From NCBI GenBank assembly GCA_027622275.1, contig JAQBZB010000005.1:1-64000 (forward strand): a DNA stretch of 64,000 nt, given 5' to 3'. Shown here piece by piece: positions 36,948 to 45,447 of this stretch. The translations under genes and the position numbers were made by a program. Source of the DNA: Planctomycetota bacterium (GTDB lineage Bacteria; Planctomycetota; Planctomycetia; Pirellulales; Pirellulaceae). A model generated the notes under the pieces. That model did no database searches. It worked only from the letters and a program-made list of their open reading frames with translations, and had not been told where the DNA came from. The first letter of the stretch is position 1. Each line of letters begins with the position of its first letter.

Positions 36948-39374
36948 ATGCCGAAATTTCATAACCCCTACCATTTCGTACCGATGCCCGCGGGACAGGG
37001 CGACCAGCCGCCAGCGGTTGCGAGACGAGAGTTCGAAGGTCAAACGGCAGCCCACTTGACGCACGATCGTTACGTCTCGCAATTGTTCAGCGGGCGTCTG
37101 GTGTGCCAGTTGCAGACTAAAGATCCTGTGATCATCGGTGCGGCGCAAGAGGCTGGCGACAAGTCGAGCAACACGAGCCGACAAGTCACGCCCTTTCAAC
37201 TGCCGAATCGCTCGGCCACGGACGCTGGTGAGGCAGAGAAGCTGCCGGCAATCCCCGCTTCGACGCTGCGCGGATTGATCTCGTCTGTCACCGAAGCAGC
37301 CACCTGCTCGGCGATGCGAGTGCTGGCCGATACGCGGCTGTCGCGGCGGATGGCGATGGGAAAAGGAACGCGAAGGGAGTCGCTCTCCGCCATCGGAATG
37401 ATTGTGATCGAGAAAGACGAAAATGGTACGGAGACGCGCCGCTTGCGTCCGTTGGCCTTGCCATCGCTGCAATATGATGTGGCGCAAGGTCGCTCGATAC
37501 TGAAAGACGAGCAAGCGGCCGTGTGGAAGATGTTCTCAGATTGCCGAACTGCACTGCGAGTTTACGTAGATGTGGAACCCGATTCCTACGGTGCCGACAA
37601 CCGCAACGAATTTTGGTATTTGAAGCTTCCCCCGCAGGACGCGATTCGAGTCACCGCAGACAAATCGGGGATCGAAGTTCAGGACGTGGGCGGGGCGGGA
37701 GACCGTGGCCGAGAGCTCTCCTGTCCCTTTGCCAAGATCAAAGTAACTGGCCCGACCCATCAGTTATTGGCACAACAACCTGTCGGCAACAGGAATCCGC
37801 TATCTCGAGACAAACTCGAATTGCCATCCCCGGAAGCCAACCCGGCCGATCACGGCTACACGCGCGGAATTCTGCGTGTCTTGGGGATCTTCGACGGACG
37901 CGCTAGCGAGATGCCGACCAAGAAGCACGAGATCTTCTTGCCCTACACCGAGCGCGACGAACAGCGGCCTACTTTCGCAATCACCGACGGTGCCTGGGAC
38001 ACCTTCCGCGCCCTGGCGGACCAGCAAGCGTCGTTGAACAAGGAAAATACGAAACCGGGTGATCAGTTGCCCTTCCATACCAAAGGCTCGCAACGCGCTG
38101 AGAAGACCAAGATCAAACGCATCGAACATCCGTTACGGTTACGCGACGGCGATCTGGTCTTCTTTCAAGCGGGTGACGGGGACGATGGGGAGCCGGTCGT
38201 CGATGAATTGGCCGTCTCGTCGATTTGGCGGAAGGACTCGGGGCCGGTGCATGCTTACTTCGAAGGCCTTTCTCCCGAGCTGCTCCCCTTCAACACGCAG
38301 CGCAAGACGATCACGGTGGCGGAGCAGATGTTCGGCTTCGTGGAAGAAGTGAAGAAGGAACTCACGGCGAAGTCGGCCGCCGGTTCCGCCAAGAAGCCGC
38401 CCCCGCTGGCGTTCAAAAGCCGGTTGCGATTCTCGTTCGGGCACGCGGCACCAAGCCAGAGCGACCTGTTGCTGCCCGAGGTGCCGCTGCGTCCGCTGCT
38501 GTCCCCCAAGCCACCCTGCCCGGCGATGTACTTCACGCGACGCTCCGGTTCACAAAAACTCATCACCAAACAGGAATTGAAACCGCCACACAACAAGACC
38601 CAAGGCAAACAAGACGACCAGGACTACATTCCGCAAGGCCGTAAGTTCTACTTGCATCGCCATGACGCTGGTCAGCCCCTTCCGCCAAACGCCGAACCCT
38701 GGCGGGCCGACGATCAAGCCCGACCCGATCTGTCCGCGATCGCAACTCCGATCGCCGCCAACAAGACCTTCTGGTTCCACGTCGACTTCCACAATCTAAC
38801 ACGGCACGAGCTGTCCGCGCTTTGCTATGCGCTATCGCCCGCCGACCAGTGGCTCGAAGCCGGTGACTATCCCCCCCAGCTCTTGGCAGACGGCGCGCGG
38901 CCCAAGTTCTGGCACAAGCTAGGCATGGGGAAACCGCTGGGTTTGGGAGCGGTCGAGATCAAGCCCTTGGGATTGTTTTATGTTGATCGAGAGCAGCGGT
39001 ATCGGGAATTGACTTGGGACAAAAGCGCGCCGCGTTATCGTTGCGTCCGCTTCCATGCCGGTGGCGATGCAGGGTTGTTGCCCGCTTGGTACGAGCAAGA
39101 GCGGGCGACCCAAGAAAGCGGTGCGGACGGACACTACGCATCGTTCGGCGAATTGCGTGCCGAGTTCCGTGGTTCGATGAACCGAACCGTTCGCCGAGCG
39201 TTGGAGTTGATCGGAAATCCCGCGTCAATTACGGCCCTCGTTCAGCCACCGCGCGACGAACAGGCCGAGCCGGCCAAGGCCCAGTACGAATGGTTCGTGC
39301 GGAATAAAAAGCAGTGCCTGCCGCCGGTCACCGCCGAGTCGGAACAACTGCCCAAACTCGACACTCGTCATTAG
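36948..39374 (+). CDS. TIGR03986-type CRISPR-associated RAMP protein
   Basis: 808 residues from ATG 36948 with AAAGGA upstream. It begins MPKFHNPYHFVPMP, the signature opening of TIGR03986 RAMP proteins. Next come HDRYVSQLFSGRLVCQLQTK and IPASTLRGLISSVTEAAT, the usual RAMP helix after strand one. A second RAMP half covers roughly 470-790 (DYIPQGRKFYLHRHD, KLGMGKPLGLGAVEIKPLG as glycine loop). In other genomes this family occurs beside Cas10 and Csm3-like genes in type III loci. It is the last gene of the operon, followed by a repeat-rich non-coding stretch and no CRISPR array. Confidence 0.82.
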   Translation: MPKFHNPYHFVPMPAGQGDQPPAVARREFEGQTAAHLTHDRYVSQLFSGRLVCQLQTKDPVIIGAAQEAGDKSSNTSRQVTPFQLPNRSATDAGEAEKLPAIPASTLRGLISSVTEAATCSAMRVLADTRLSRRMAMGKGTRRESLSAIGMIVIEKDENGTETRRLRPLALPSLQYDVAQGRSILKDEQAAVWKMFSDCRTALRVYVDVEPDSYGADNRNEFWYLKLPPQDAIRVTADKSGIEVQDVGGAGDRGRELSCPFAKIKVTGPTHQLLAQQPVGNRNPLSRDKLELPSPEANPADHGYTRGILRVLGIFDGRASEMPTKKHEIFLPYTERDEQRPTFAITDGAWDTFRALADQQASLNKENTKPGDQLPFHTKGSQRAEKTKIKRIEHPLRLRDGDLVFFQAGDGDDGEPVVDELAVSSIWRKDSGPVHAYFEGLSPELLPFNTQRKTITVAEQMFGFVEEVKKELTAKSAAGSAKKPPPLAFKSRLRFSFGHAAPSQSDLLLPEVPLRPLLSPKPPCPAMYFTRRSGSQKLITKQELKPPHNKTQGKQDDQDYIPQGRKFYLHRHDAGQPLPPNAEPWRADDQARPDLSAIATPIAANKTFWFHVDFHNLTRHELSALCYALSPADQWLEAGDYPPQLLADGARPKFWHKLGMGKPLGLGAVEIKPLGLFYVDREQRYRELTWDKSAPRYRCVRFHAGGDAGLLPAWYEQERATQESGADGHYASFGELRAEFRGSMNRTVRRALELIGNPASITALVQPPRDEQAEPAKAQYEWFVRNKKQCLPPVTAESEQLPKLDTRH

Positions 39375-39523
39375 AGGGCATTTCAATACCAGCGCGCAGC
39401 GCAAGCAAGTGAGTGAGTCGAATCGTCCAATGGTCGCGGTGGGGTGGCGCGCTCACTGGCGCTTCTTGAGTTGCCCTGTGTCCACAGTCGCGCAGCGACG
39501 GCGTGTAATAGCCCCGGCTTTCA

Positions 39524-39706
39524 GAGGTCGTGCAGCTTTTAAGTCGAACTGAGTTAGATGTTTAGAGTAACGCTGAACCAGTTCACGGAGAACCACGGAG
39601 TTGGCGTCGCATGGCTAGCGTCGCATCCAATCTGTTGTTTCCCAACTCCGCACGCCTACAACTCAAAACTCCCGAATAACAAACAACTTAAAAGCTGCAC
39701 GACCTC
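39524..39706. mobile_element. 183-bp element with perfect 21-bp terminal inverted repeats
   Basis: The arms at 39524-39544 and 39686-39706 are exact reverse complements (start GAGGTCGTGCAGCTTTTAAG). The 141 bp between them have no credible gene. The form is that of a MITE or a non-autonomous element. It lies 150 bp after the RAMP operon. Confidence 0.6.
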
Positions 39707-39831
39707 CTTTGGGAAGGGCCGCTTCAATCGAGCCAGAAAGCGACGCACGTGAGACTCCGGCAACGCCGGAGAGTCGAGCAGATGGACGGCGTCCGGCATG
39801 TATACGTAGCGCGGTCCGCAACCGCAAAATT

Positions 39832-39883
39832 GTAGACGGCACACTCCGTGTGCCGAATTCCGCACACGGAGTGTGCCGTCTAC
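39832..39883. terminator. Perfect 22-bp hairpin between convergent genes
   Basis: The arms at 39832-39853 and 39862-39883 (core GACGGCACACTCCGTG) pair exactly around an 8-nt loop. It lies between the RAMP operon and the convergent dehydratase gene (stop at 39948), so it could stop transcription from both sides. The sequence also looks like a planctomycete REP element. The rest of 39375-39947 shows only a short GGCAACGCC hairpin. Confidence 0.55.
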
Positions 39884-39947
39884 ATTATGCACAAAATAAC
39901 TTCAAATTCGCGGATTACTGATGCAAGCGACCAGATCACACGAGACT

Positions 39948-41066
39948 TCATCTCGATTCAGCGACGAGCAGGCGCGAGACGACTTCTTCGTTGAGCGTCA
40001 CTCCCAGGCCAGGACCGTCGGGGACCGTGATGAAGCCGTTTTCGGCCTGCACGCGTTCGTGGCATAATTCGTTGCGGATGGGCGAATCCTCGACACAATC
40101 CTCGAACAGAAAGGCGTCGCGGCACGTGCTTAACCAGTGCAGACTGGCGGCCGCTGTGATCGGCGAAGTGTAGAAGTGGTTGCAGGGGCGGGCTCCGATT
40201 TCTTCGATTCGTGCTCGCAGGTACGCCGCGTCCGTGAACCCGTTGCGAGAGAGATCCACTTGGTAAACATCCAGCGCGTGCCGATCGATCAGTTGACGGA
40301 ATGCCTCGCGGCCGCATTCTCCTTCGCCGGACGCAATCGGCACGGGAGAACGATCGCGCAGCCACACGTAGCCGTCGATGTTATCTTCGCGCAACGGCTC
40401 TTCCAGCCATTCGATTCCAAAGTCCGCAAAGGCATGAGCGCGGCGCAGCGCCGTCCGCGTGTCCCAAACGCAGCCCGCGTCGATCAGCAGCGTGGCATCG
40501 CCCACTCCCTCGCGCGCGCCGCGAACAAGGTCCAAGTCAATCGCTTCGCTCTCGCCCATCGGCTCCCAGCCAAACTTGACCGCTTGATAACCGGCTCCCG
40601 TCCAGCGGCGTCCAATGTTCGCGGTTTCGGCCCCGTCACGGCCGAACAGGATCGATGCGTAAGCCTTGATCTTGTCGTGCTGTTTTCCGCCCAGCAGCCG
40701 ATGAATCGGTTCGCCGAAGTGTTTCCCCTTGATGTCCCATAAGGCGAGATCGACGGCCGCCATCGCGGCGATCGCCACCGAGGTCCGCCCGAAGTACATC
40801 GTCCGGCGATACATCTTTTGCCACAGGCGCTCCGTTTCAAGCGGATTCTCGCCGACCAGGATCTCGCGCAGACCGCAGGCAATGTTGTGGCTGAACGGTG
40901 CGTCGATGATCGAACAGACAACTTCGGGCGACGCGTCCGCCTCGCCGATCCCTTCCAGACCGGAATCCGTACGGACTCGAACGATGCAGGCATCCTGGCT
41001 GCTGGCGGTCTTTGCTTCGACGGCGGGAACGCGGAGAATCTGGCAGACTACTTCGGTGATCTTCAT
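39948..41066 (-). CDS. Enolase-superfamily dehydratase (mandelate racemase/MLE type)
   Basis: 372 residues with the capping domain followed by the barrel. Metal ligands are visible as D196 (LLIDAGC), E222 (WLEEPL) and E248 (ASGEGE). K164 (VKFGW) and the D271-H297 pair (VDLSRNG, CNHFYTSP) fit a mandelate-racemase-type base arrangement. Such enzymes dehydrate or racemise sugar acids. It lies 36 bp downstream of a second family member on the same strand, so the two are one unit. Confidence 0.85.
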   Translation of the reverse strand: MKITEVVCQILRVPAVEAKTASSQDACIVRVRTDSGLEGIGEADASPEVVCSIIDAPFSHNIACGLREILVGENPLETERLWQKMYRRTMYFGRTSVAIAAMAAVDLALWDIKGKHFGEPIHRLLGGKQHDKIKAYASILFGRDGAETANIGRRWTGAGYQAVKFGWEPMGESEAIDLDLVRGAREGVGDATLLIDAGCVWDTRTALRRAHAFADFGIEWLEEPLREDNIDGYVWLRDRSPVPIASGEGECGREAFRQLIDRHALDVYQVDLSRNGFTDAAYLRARIEEIGARPCNHFYTSPITAAASLHWLSTCRDAFLFEDCVEDSPIRNELCHERVQAENGFITVPDGPGLGVTLNEEVVSRLLVAESR

Positions 41067-41102
41067 GGTGTTCGTTCCGTCTATTTCAAGGAGGTTTCGG
41101 GG

Positions 41103-42224
41103 TTAGTTAATCTCACGGCTGTCCAGCTTGTGAATCGTTGCGGCGCGCATGGCGTCCCAGTCGATCCGGTGGCCGAGTCCGGGGCCTTGCGGCGCGATCA
41201 CGAAACCTTCCGCTGACGTGCGGATTGTTTCGCGCATGCCATACTCATACGGTCCGTACGGCATGGGCTGTTCGTAGTAGGAACTCAAACCGCTGCCGAG
41301 CATCAAGTGCAGATTGGCGGATGAAACAAGCGTGTTGCCCCAGGACATGATCTCGCATTTCATGCCGGCCGCCTTGACCAGCGCCATGTACTTTTGCGCT
41401 GCAGTGAACCCGCCACAGACGGTGACGTCCGTGCGCGCCCGCGACCAGCAGCCCGTTTGTAACGCGTGTCCGAAGGCCGACAGATCCTGAATCCAATTCC
41501 CGGACGGGATGATCGGAACATTTACTCGCTCGGTCAATCGGCGGTAGCCCTCGCGGTCGTAATCCATCAGAGGTGCTTCGAACCACTCGAACGCGAGGTC
41601 TTCCAGCTCTTGAGCCATTTCGAAGGCGTCCTGCCACTCGTAGTTGTTTTCAACGTCCAGCATGAACGCCACATCGCGATTTGGAAACGCCTGTCGGACG
41701 GCCCGCACCAGCTCGCGATCCTTCTCGGGCAGGCACCAGCAATGAAACTTGATCGCGCGAAACCCCTGATCGATCATGTCCTCGACGAACTTCAAATACG
41801 TGGCAACATCGTCAAACAGAGGCGTGCTGGCATAGGACCGAATTCTGTCACACGCGCCTCCCAGCAGTTGATACACCGGAAGGTTGGCGACCTTGCCAAA
41901 CAAGTCCCACAAGGCAATGTCGATCGCGGCAAGTGCTCCCGGCGGTAGCGGAAAGACACGCGACCACAGCGCATTCCAAATCGGCTCGCGCTTCAAAGGA
42001 TCTTTGCCGATCAGGATCGGAAGCATGTGGCGCAGCGTCTCGGCCGTGTACCGATCGAAGTCGTAGGACGTGTAGTTCGAGACGCCGCCGACTCCTTCGA
42101 CACCATCGTCCGTGTAAATCCGGACCAGCGTATTGGTCATGTATTGTTCGGGGAGGTCGTGCGACCAGGTGAATCGCTGGACCTCCGGGGCGACCGCCAA
42201 CACTTCAACGCGATCGATTCGCAT
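41103..42224 (-). CDS. Enolase-superfamily protein lacking the third metal ligand
   Basis: 373 residues from ATG 42224 (the longer frame enters a REP element). The barrel has K159-x-H161 (IKFHCW), D190 (FMLDVENNY) and E216 (WFEAPL). The position of the third acidic ligand, normally in a GE motif, reads SGNWIQD (N243). H/W residues follow in MSWGNTLV. The protein is typical in length. The substrate is unknown, and the missing acid hints at changed metal chemistry. Upstream gene of the pair with 39948-41066. Confidence 0.8.
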   Translation of the reverse strand: MRIDRVEVLAVAPEVQRFTWSHDLPEQYMTNTLVRIYTDDGVEGVGGVSNYTSYDFDRYTAETLRHMLPILIGKDPLKREPIWNALWSRVFPLPPGALAAIDIALWDLFGKVANLPVYQLLGGACDRIRSYASTPLFDDVATYLKFVEDMIDQGFRAIKFHCWCLPEKDRELVRAVRQAFPNRDVAFMLDVENNYEWQDAFEMAQELEDLAFEWFEAPLMDYDREGYRRLTERVNVPIIPSGNWIQDLSAFGHALQTGCWSRARTDVTVCGGFTAAQKYMALVKAAGMKCEIMSWGNTLVSSANLHLMLGSGLSSYYEQPMPYGPYEYGMRETIRTSAEGFVIAPQGPGLGHRIDWDAMRAATIHKLDSREIN

Positions 42225-42307
42225 ACACACATCTCTTTCAGCGGGCTGTGAACGACTTGAGGTGGAAGACCGGGCCGGGCATTTACATGTTTGAACTTTT
42301 GCAAGAA

Positions 42308-42377
42308 GTAGCATGGCCTCGTAGGCCGAGTCAGCTTTGGAGTCGCCGGGAACACACGGCCTACGAGGCCATGCTAC
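42308..42377. repeat. REP-like repeat, copy 2 (GCATGGCCTCGTAGGCC type)
   Basis: The 24-bp arms at 42308-42331 and 42354-42377 pair with one mismatch and match the copy at 20560-20629, including TGCAAGAAGTAGC before and CAAAAGCCCTGG after. The loop sequence differs between copies. It lies in the 275-bp gap between divergent genes, which holds nothing else recognisable. Confidence 0.8.
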
Positions 42378-42499
42378 TCGTTTGCCAACACCTCAGAGTG
42401 AACAAATCAAAAGCCCTGGGAGACCAGGGACACGTGCTGGGAGTGTTGGTAAACTGTTACCAACCGCATTTTCAGGGAATCTCGGACACGCACTAACCA

Positions 42500-44665
42500 A
42501 TGATGCACAGGATAGCAATTCGCCACGCCTTTTTCTGCCTAGCCATGCTCTCCGGAACTGCGCTGTGGGCTCAGTCGCCGGAGAAGCGTGAATGGCCATT
42601 TTACCCGCTGCCAGTCGCGGAGCTACCAGAGGTCCGTTCAAGTTGGATTCGCAACGGCATTGATGCTTTCATTCTCGAAAGGCTGAACGAGGCGGGGCTC
42701 GAACCGGCACCGGAGGCAACTCGGCAGCAACTCGTCCGGCGATTGTATCTTGATCTGATCGGATTGCCGCCGAGCCCCGAGGATGTCGAGGCATTTATCG
42801 AGGATGAATCGGAGCGGGCCTACGAAGCACTTGTCGATCGCTTGTTGAACGATCCGCGGTACGGAGAACGCTGGGCGCGGTTGTGGCTTGATCTGGCGCG
42901 ATATGCCGACACCGCCGGCTACGAAGGCGACCCCGATCTGCCGCACGCCTGGCGATATCGCGACTATGTGATCGACGCCTTTAACAGCGACAAGTCCTAC
43001 ACGGAATTCATCAAGGAACAGATCGCGGGCGACGAGTTCGAGGAAGTCATGGGTGCCGGCGAATTGCCGGAACCTCTTCCCGAACGAGTTGTGGCGATGA
43101 CGTTTCTTCGACTGGCACCCTTCACCGAACCGCGGGGCGATGAGAGTCGTCACGAACTGCTCAGCGAAATGACGTCAACCGTCGGCTCCGTGTTTCTCGG
43201 ACTGACGGTCGGCTGTGCGAAGTGTCACGACCACAAGTACGACAGCATTCCCACGAAAGACTTCTATCGGCTGCAGGCATTCTTCGCGACGATCTCCATG
43301 CCGCGTCCCGAGCCGGGTGATGGCTTTCAGATTGGCGGTTCAATCCCGGCTCCGTTTTATCGCCGCGGCGAACAGGAATGGGCCAACGCGCAGCGGGCGA
43401 AGTTAGAACGCGAAATTGACGACTCCAAACAGCAACTAGAAGAACTCGAGAAGACGCTCACTACGTCCATCAACCCCGACGCATCGGCGAAAGAAAACCT
43501 GGACGCAATCCTCGCGGACGATAACAACGCGCTGATTTCGGCGGAGAATCGGCAGCGGTATCGCTGGTTGTCGAATCGCGAGCGGTTTCTCCGCCAGCAA
43601 CTCAAGCGGTTGCAGCCAGTCGCGATGTCGCTGCGGCATTCGTTCGGTCCGCCGTACGAGCCGGGTGTGCCGACTTCGCGCTTAATGATTCGCGGCGAGT
43701 ATGACAACCCTGGGGAAGCCGTGACACCCGGATTTCTAAGTTGCATCACCGGCAACCAGGGACCGGCGAGTATTCGGCTGGACCCGTTCAAACGCTGGCC
43801 CACGCGCAGCCGGCGGATGGCGCTCGCGCAGTGGATCGCCAGTCCCGACAATCCGCTCACGGCGCGTGTGATGGCAAACCGGCTCTGGCACTGGCACTTC
43901 GGCCGCGGCATCGTCGAAACGCCCAGCGACTTTGGGCAACTCAGCGGCGGGCCATCACACGCGGAGTTGCTGGACTGGCTCGCACTCCAACTGGTCAAGG
44001 AGAACTGGAGCCTCAAAGCCCTTCATCGGCTGATCGTCACGTCCGCGACGTATCGTCAGACGTCTCTGCGTCCCAACGAACAAGCTGCCGAGATCGATCC
44101 GGACAACAAATTGCTGTGGCGATTTCGTCGGCGACGTCTCGAAGCGGAAGCGGTGCGCGATAGCGTGCTTGTGGTCAGCGGACGGCTCAACTCCGAACAG
44201 TTTGGTCTGCCAATCTTCCCGCCGCTGCCGGACGATATTGAGGAACGGGTCAAGTTTTCGACCAGCAAGTGGGACACACAACACGGGCCGCAAGGCCGCA
44301 AGCGGAGCATCTACATTTACCAGCAGCGCACGTTGACCATGCCGCTGATGCAGTCGTTCGACGCGCTGGTGTGTGATGAATCCCGGCCGCGGCGTCGGCA
44401 TTCGGTAACGCCGCTGCAGGCACTGGCAATGTACAACGGCCAGTTCGTCAGCGAGGAGGCGAAACATTTCGCAGCGCGAGTGAACAAGGAAGCAGGCGAC
44501 GACATCACGCAGCAAATCGAGCTTGCCTACCGGATCGCACTCAGCCGCGCTCCGTCACCGGACGAGTTGGCCGAACTGAAAGTGCTCGCTGGTGCGGACG
44601 AGTCTGGTCTCGCGGCCGTTTGTCGCGTTCTGTTGAACAGTAACGAGTTTATCTATGTCGACTGA
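42500..44665 (+). CDS. DUF1549-DUF1553 exported protein
   Basis: 721 residues with a signal peptide (AFFCLAMLSGTALWAQ). DUF1549 covers about 45-250 (IDAFILERLNEAGL, ARLWLDLARYADTAGY, VGCAKCHDHKYDSI). A coiled-coil spacer (about 295-375) follows, then DUF1553 (about 430-715, WPTRSRRMALAQWIASPDNP, RRRRLEAEAVRDSVLVVSG). Unlike the copy at 22013 it lacks the N-terminal cytochrome CxxCH and the sugar-binding insertion. Its stop overlaps the class II aldolase start by 11 bp. Confidence 0.88.
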   Translation: MMHRIAIRHAFFCLAMLSGTALWAQSPEKREWPFYPLPVAELPEVRSSWIRNGIDAFILERLNEAGLEPAPEATRQQLVRRLYLDLIGLPPSPEDVEAFIEDESERAYEALVDRLLNDPRYGERWARLWLDLARYADTAGYEGDPDLPHAWRYRDYVIDAFNSDKSYTEFIKEQIAGDEFEEVMGAGELPEPLPERVVAMTFLRLAPFTEPRGDESRHELLSEMTSTVGSVFLGLTVGCAKCHDHKYDSIPTKDFYRLQAFFATISMPRPEPGDGFQIGGSIPAPFYRRGEQEWANAQRAKLEREIDDSKQQLEELEKTLTTSINPDASAKENLDAILADDNNALISAENRQRYRWLSNRERFLRQQLKRLQPVAMSLRHSFGPPYEPGVPTSRLMIRGEYDNPGEAVTPGFLSCITGNQGPASIRLDPFKRWPTRSRRMALAQWIASPDNPLTARVMANRLWHWHFGRGIVETPSDFGQLSGGPSHAELLDWLALQLVKENWSLKALHRLIVTSATYRQTSLRPNEQAAEIDPDNKLLWRFRRRRLEAEAVRDSVLVVSGRLNSEQFGLPIFPPLPDDIEERVKFSTSKWDTQHGPQGRKRSIYIYQQRTLTMPLMQSFDALVCDESRPRRRHSVTPLQALAMYNGQFVSEEAKHFAARVNKEAGDDITQQIELAYRIALSRAPSPDELAELKVLAGADESGLAAVCRVLLNSNEFIYVD

Positions 44666-45416
44666 GCATCTACCAACTGGCCAATTCGCAGCGTCTCAAG
44701 AGACTCAGGCCCGGATCGATCTGGCAGCCATCTTGCGTTGGGCGGATCGGCAGAAGCTGAGCGAAGGGATCTGCAATCACTTCAGTCTGCTGCTGCCCGG
44801 CACGACCGATCAGTTTCTTCTCAATCCGCAGGGGCTGCACTGGTCGGAGATGCGAGCGAGTGATTTGATCGTGGTCGACGCGAGTGGCGAGCTAGTCAAA
44901 GGCGAATACGCCGCCGAGCCGTCCGCGTTCTTTATTCACTCGAGCGTGCATCGCAGCCGCCCTTCGGCCAAGTGTGTGCTGCACGCGCACCCGCCGTACT
45001 GCACGGCGCTGTCCTGCATCGAAGGCGGCCGGCTGGAATGGTGCAGTCAGAATTCGCTCCGGTTTTATGGACGCATCGCTTATGATGACGCCTACCATGG
45101 TGCCGCCTTCGACAACCAGGAAGGCGATCGCATCAGCTCGAAACTCGCGGATGCCGAGATCTTGTTGATGGCAAATCACGGCGTGTTGGTCACTGGCGAG
45201 GACGTAGCGCGGGCCTTCGATGATCTCTATTACCTGGAACGCGCCGCGATGACGCAACTCATGGCCATGAACACCGGTCGGGCACTGCGGTTGATCCCGG
45301 AGGATGTATGTCGGGCGACGCGGCAGCAGATCGCGGAGGAATCGGATCAGGCTTACCATTTCCTGGAAGCCATCAAGCGGATTCTGATGCGAGACTGCCC
45401 GGAGTTCGCGGAGTAA
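44655..45416 (+). CDS. Class II aldolase/adducin family protein
   Basis: 253 residues with the zinc-binding pattern of this family: NHFSLLLPG, VLHAHPPYCTAL (HxH) and a distal ANHGVLVTG histidine. A Glu near the first strand would act as base. Members cleave or epimerise sugar phosphates such as fuculose- or ribulose-phosphate. It is nested between DUF1549/1553 and DUF1501 genes and translationally coupled to the first by an 11-bp overlap. The exact substrate is not readable. Confidence 0.85.
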   Translation: MSTEHLPTGQFAASQETQARIDLAAILRWADRQKLSEGICNHFSLLLPGTTDQFLLNPQGLHWSEMRASDLIVVDASGELVKGEYAAEPSAFFIHSSVHRSRPSAKCVLHAHPPYCTALSCIEGGRLEWCSQNSLRFYGRIAYDDAYHGAAFDNQEGDRISSKLADAEILLMANHGVLVTGEDVARAFDDLYYLERAAMTQLMAMNTGRALRLIPEDVCRATRQQIAEESDQAYHFLEAIKRILMRDCPEFAE

Positions 45417-45447
45417 GTTGAGGTAGCGGCGGAGAAGCTTGCAGATC

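Noticed and set aside
31675-39374. Type III-E (gRAMP/Cas7-11) system
   Set aside because: The RAMP domains are spread over three proteins and a Cas10-like protein is present, whereas type III-E has one giant protein, no Cas10 and usually a TPR-CHAT partner.
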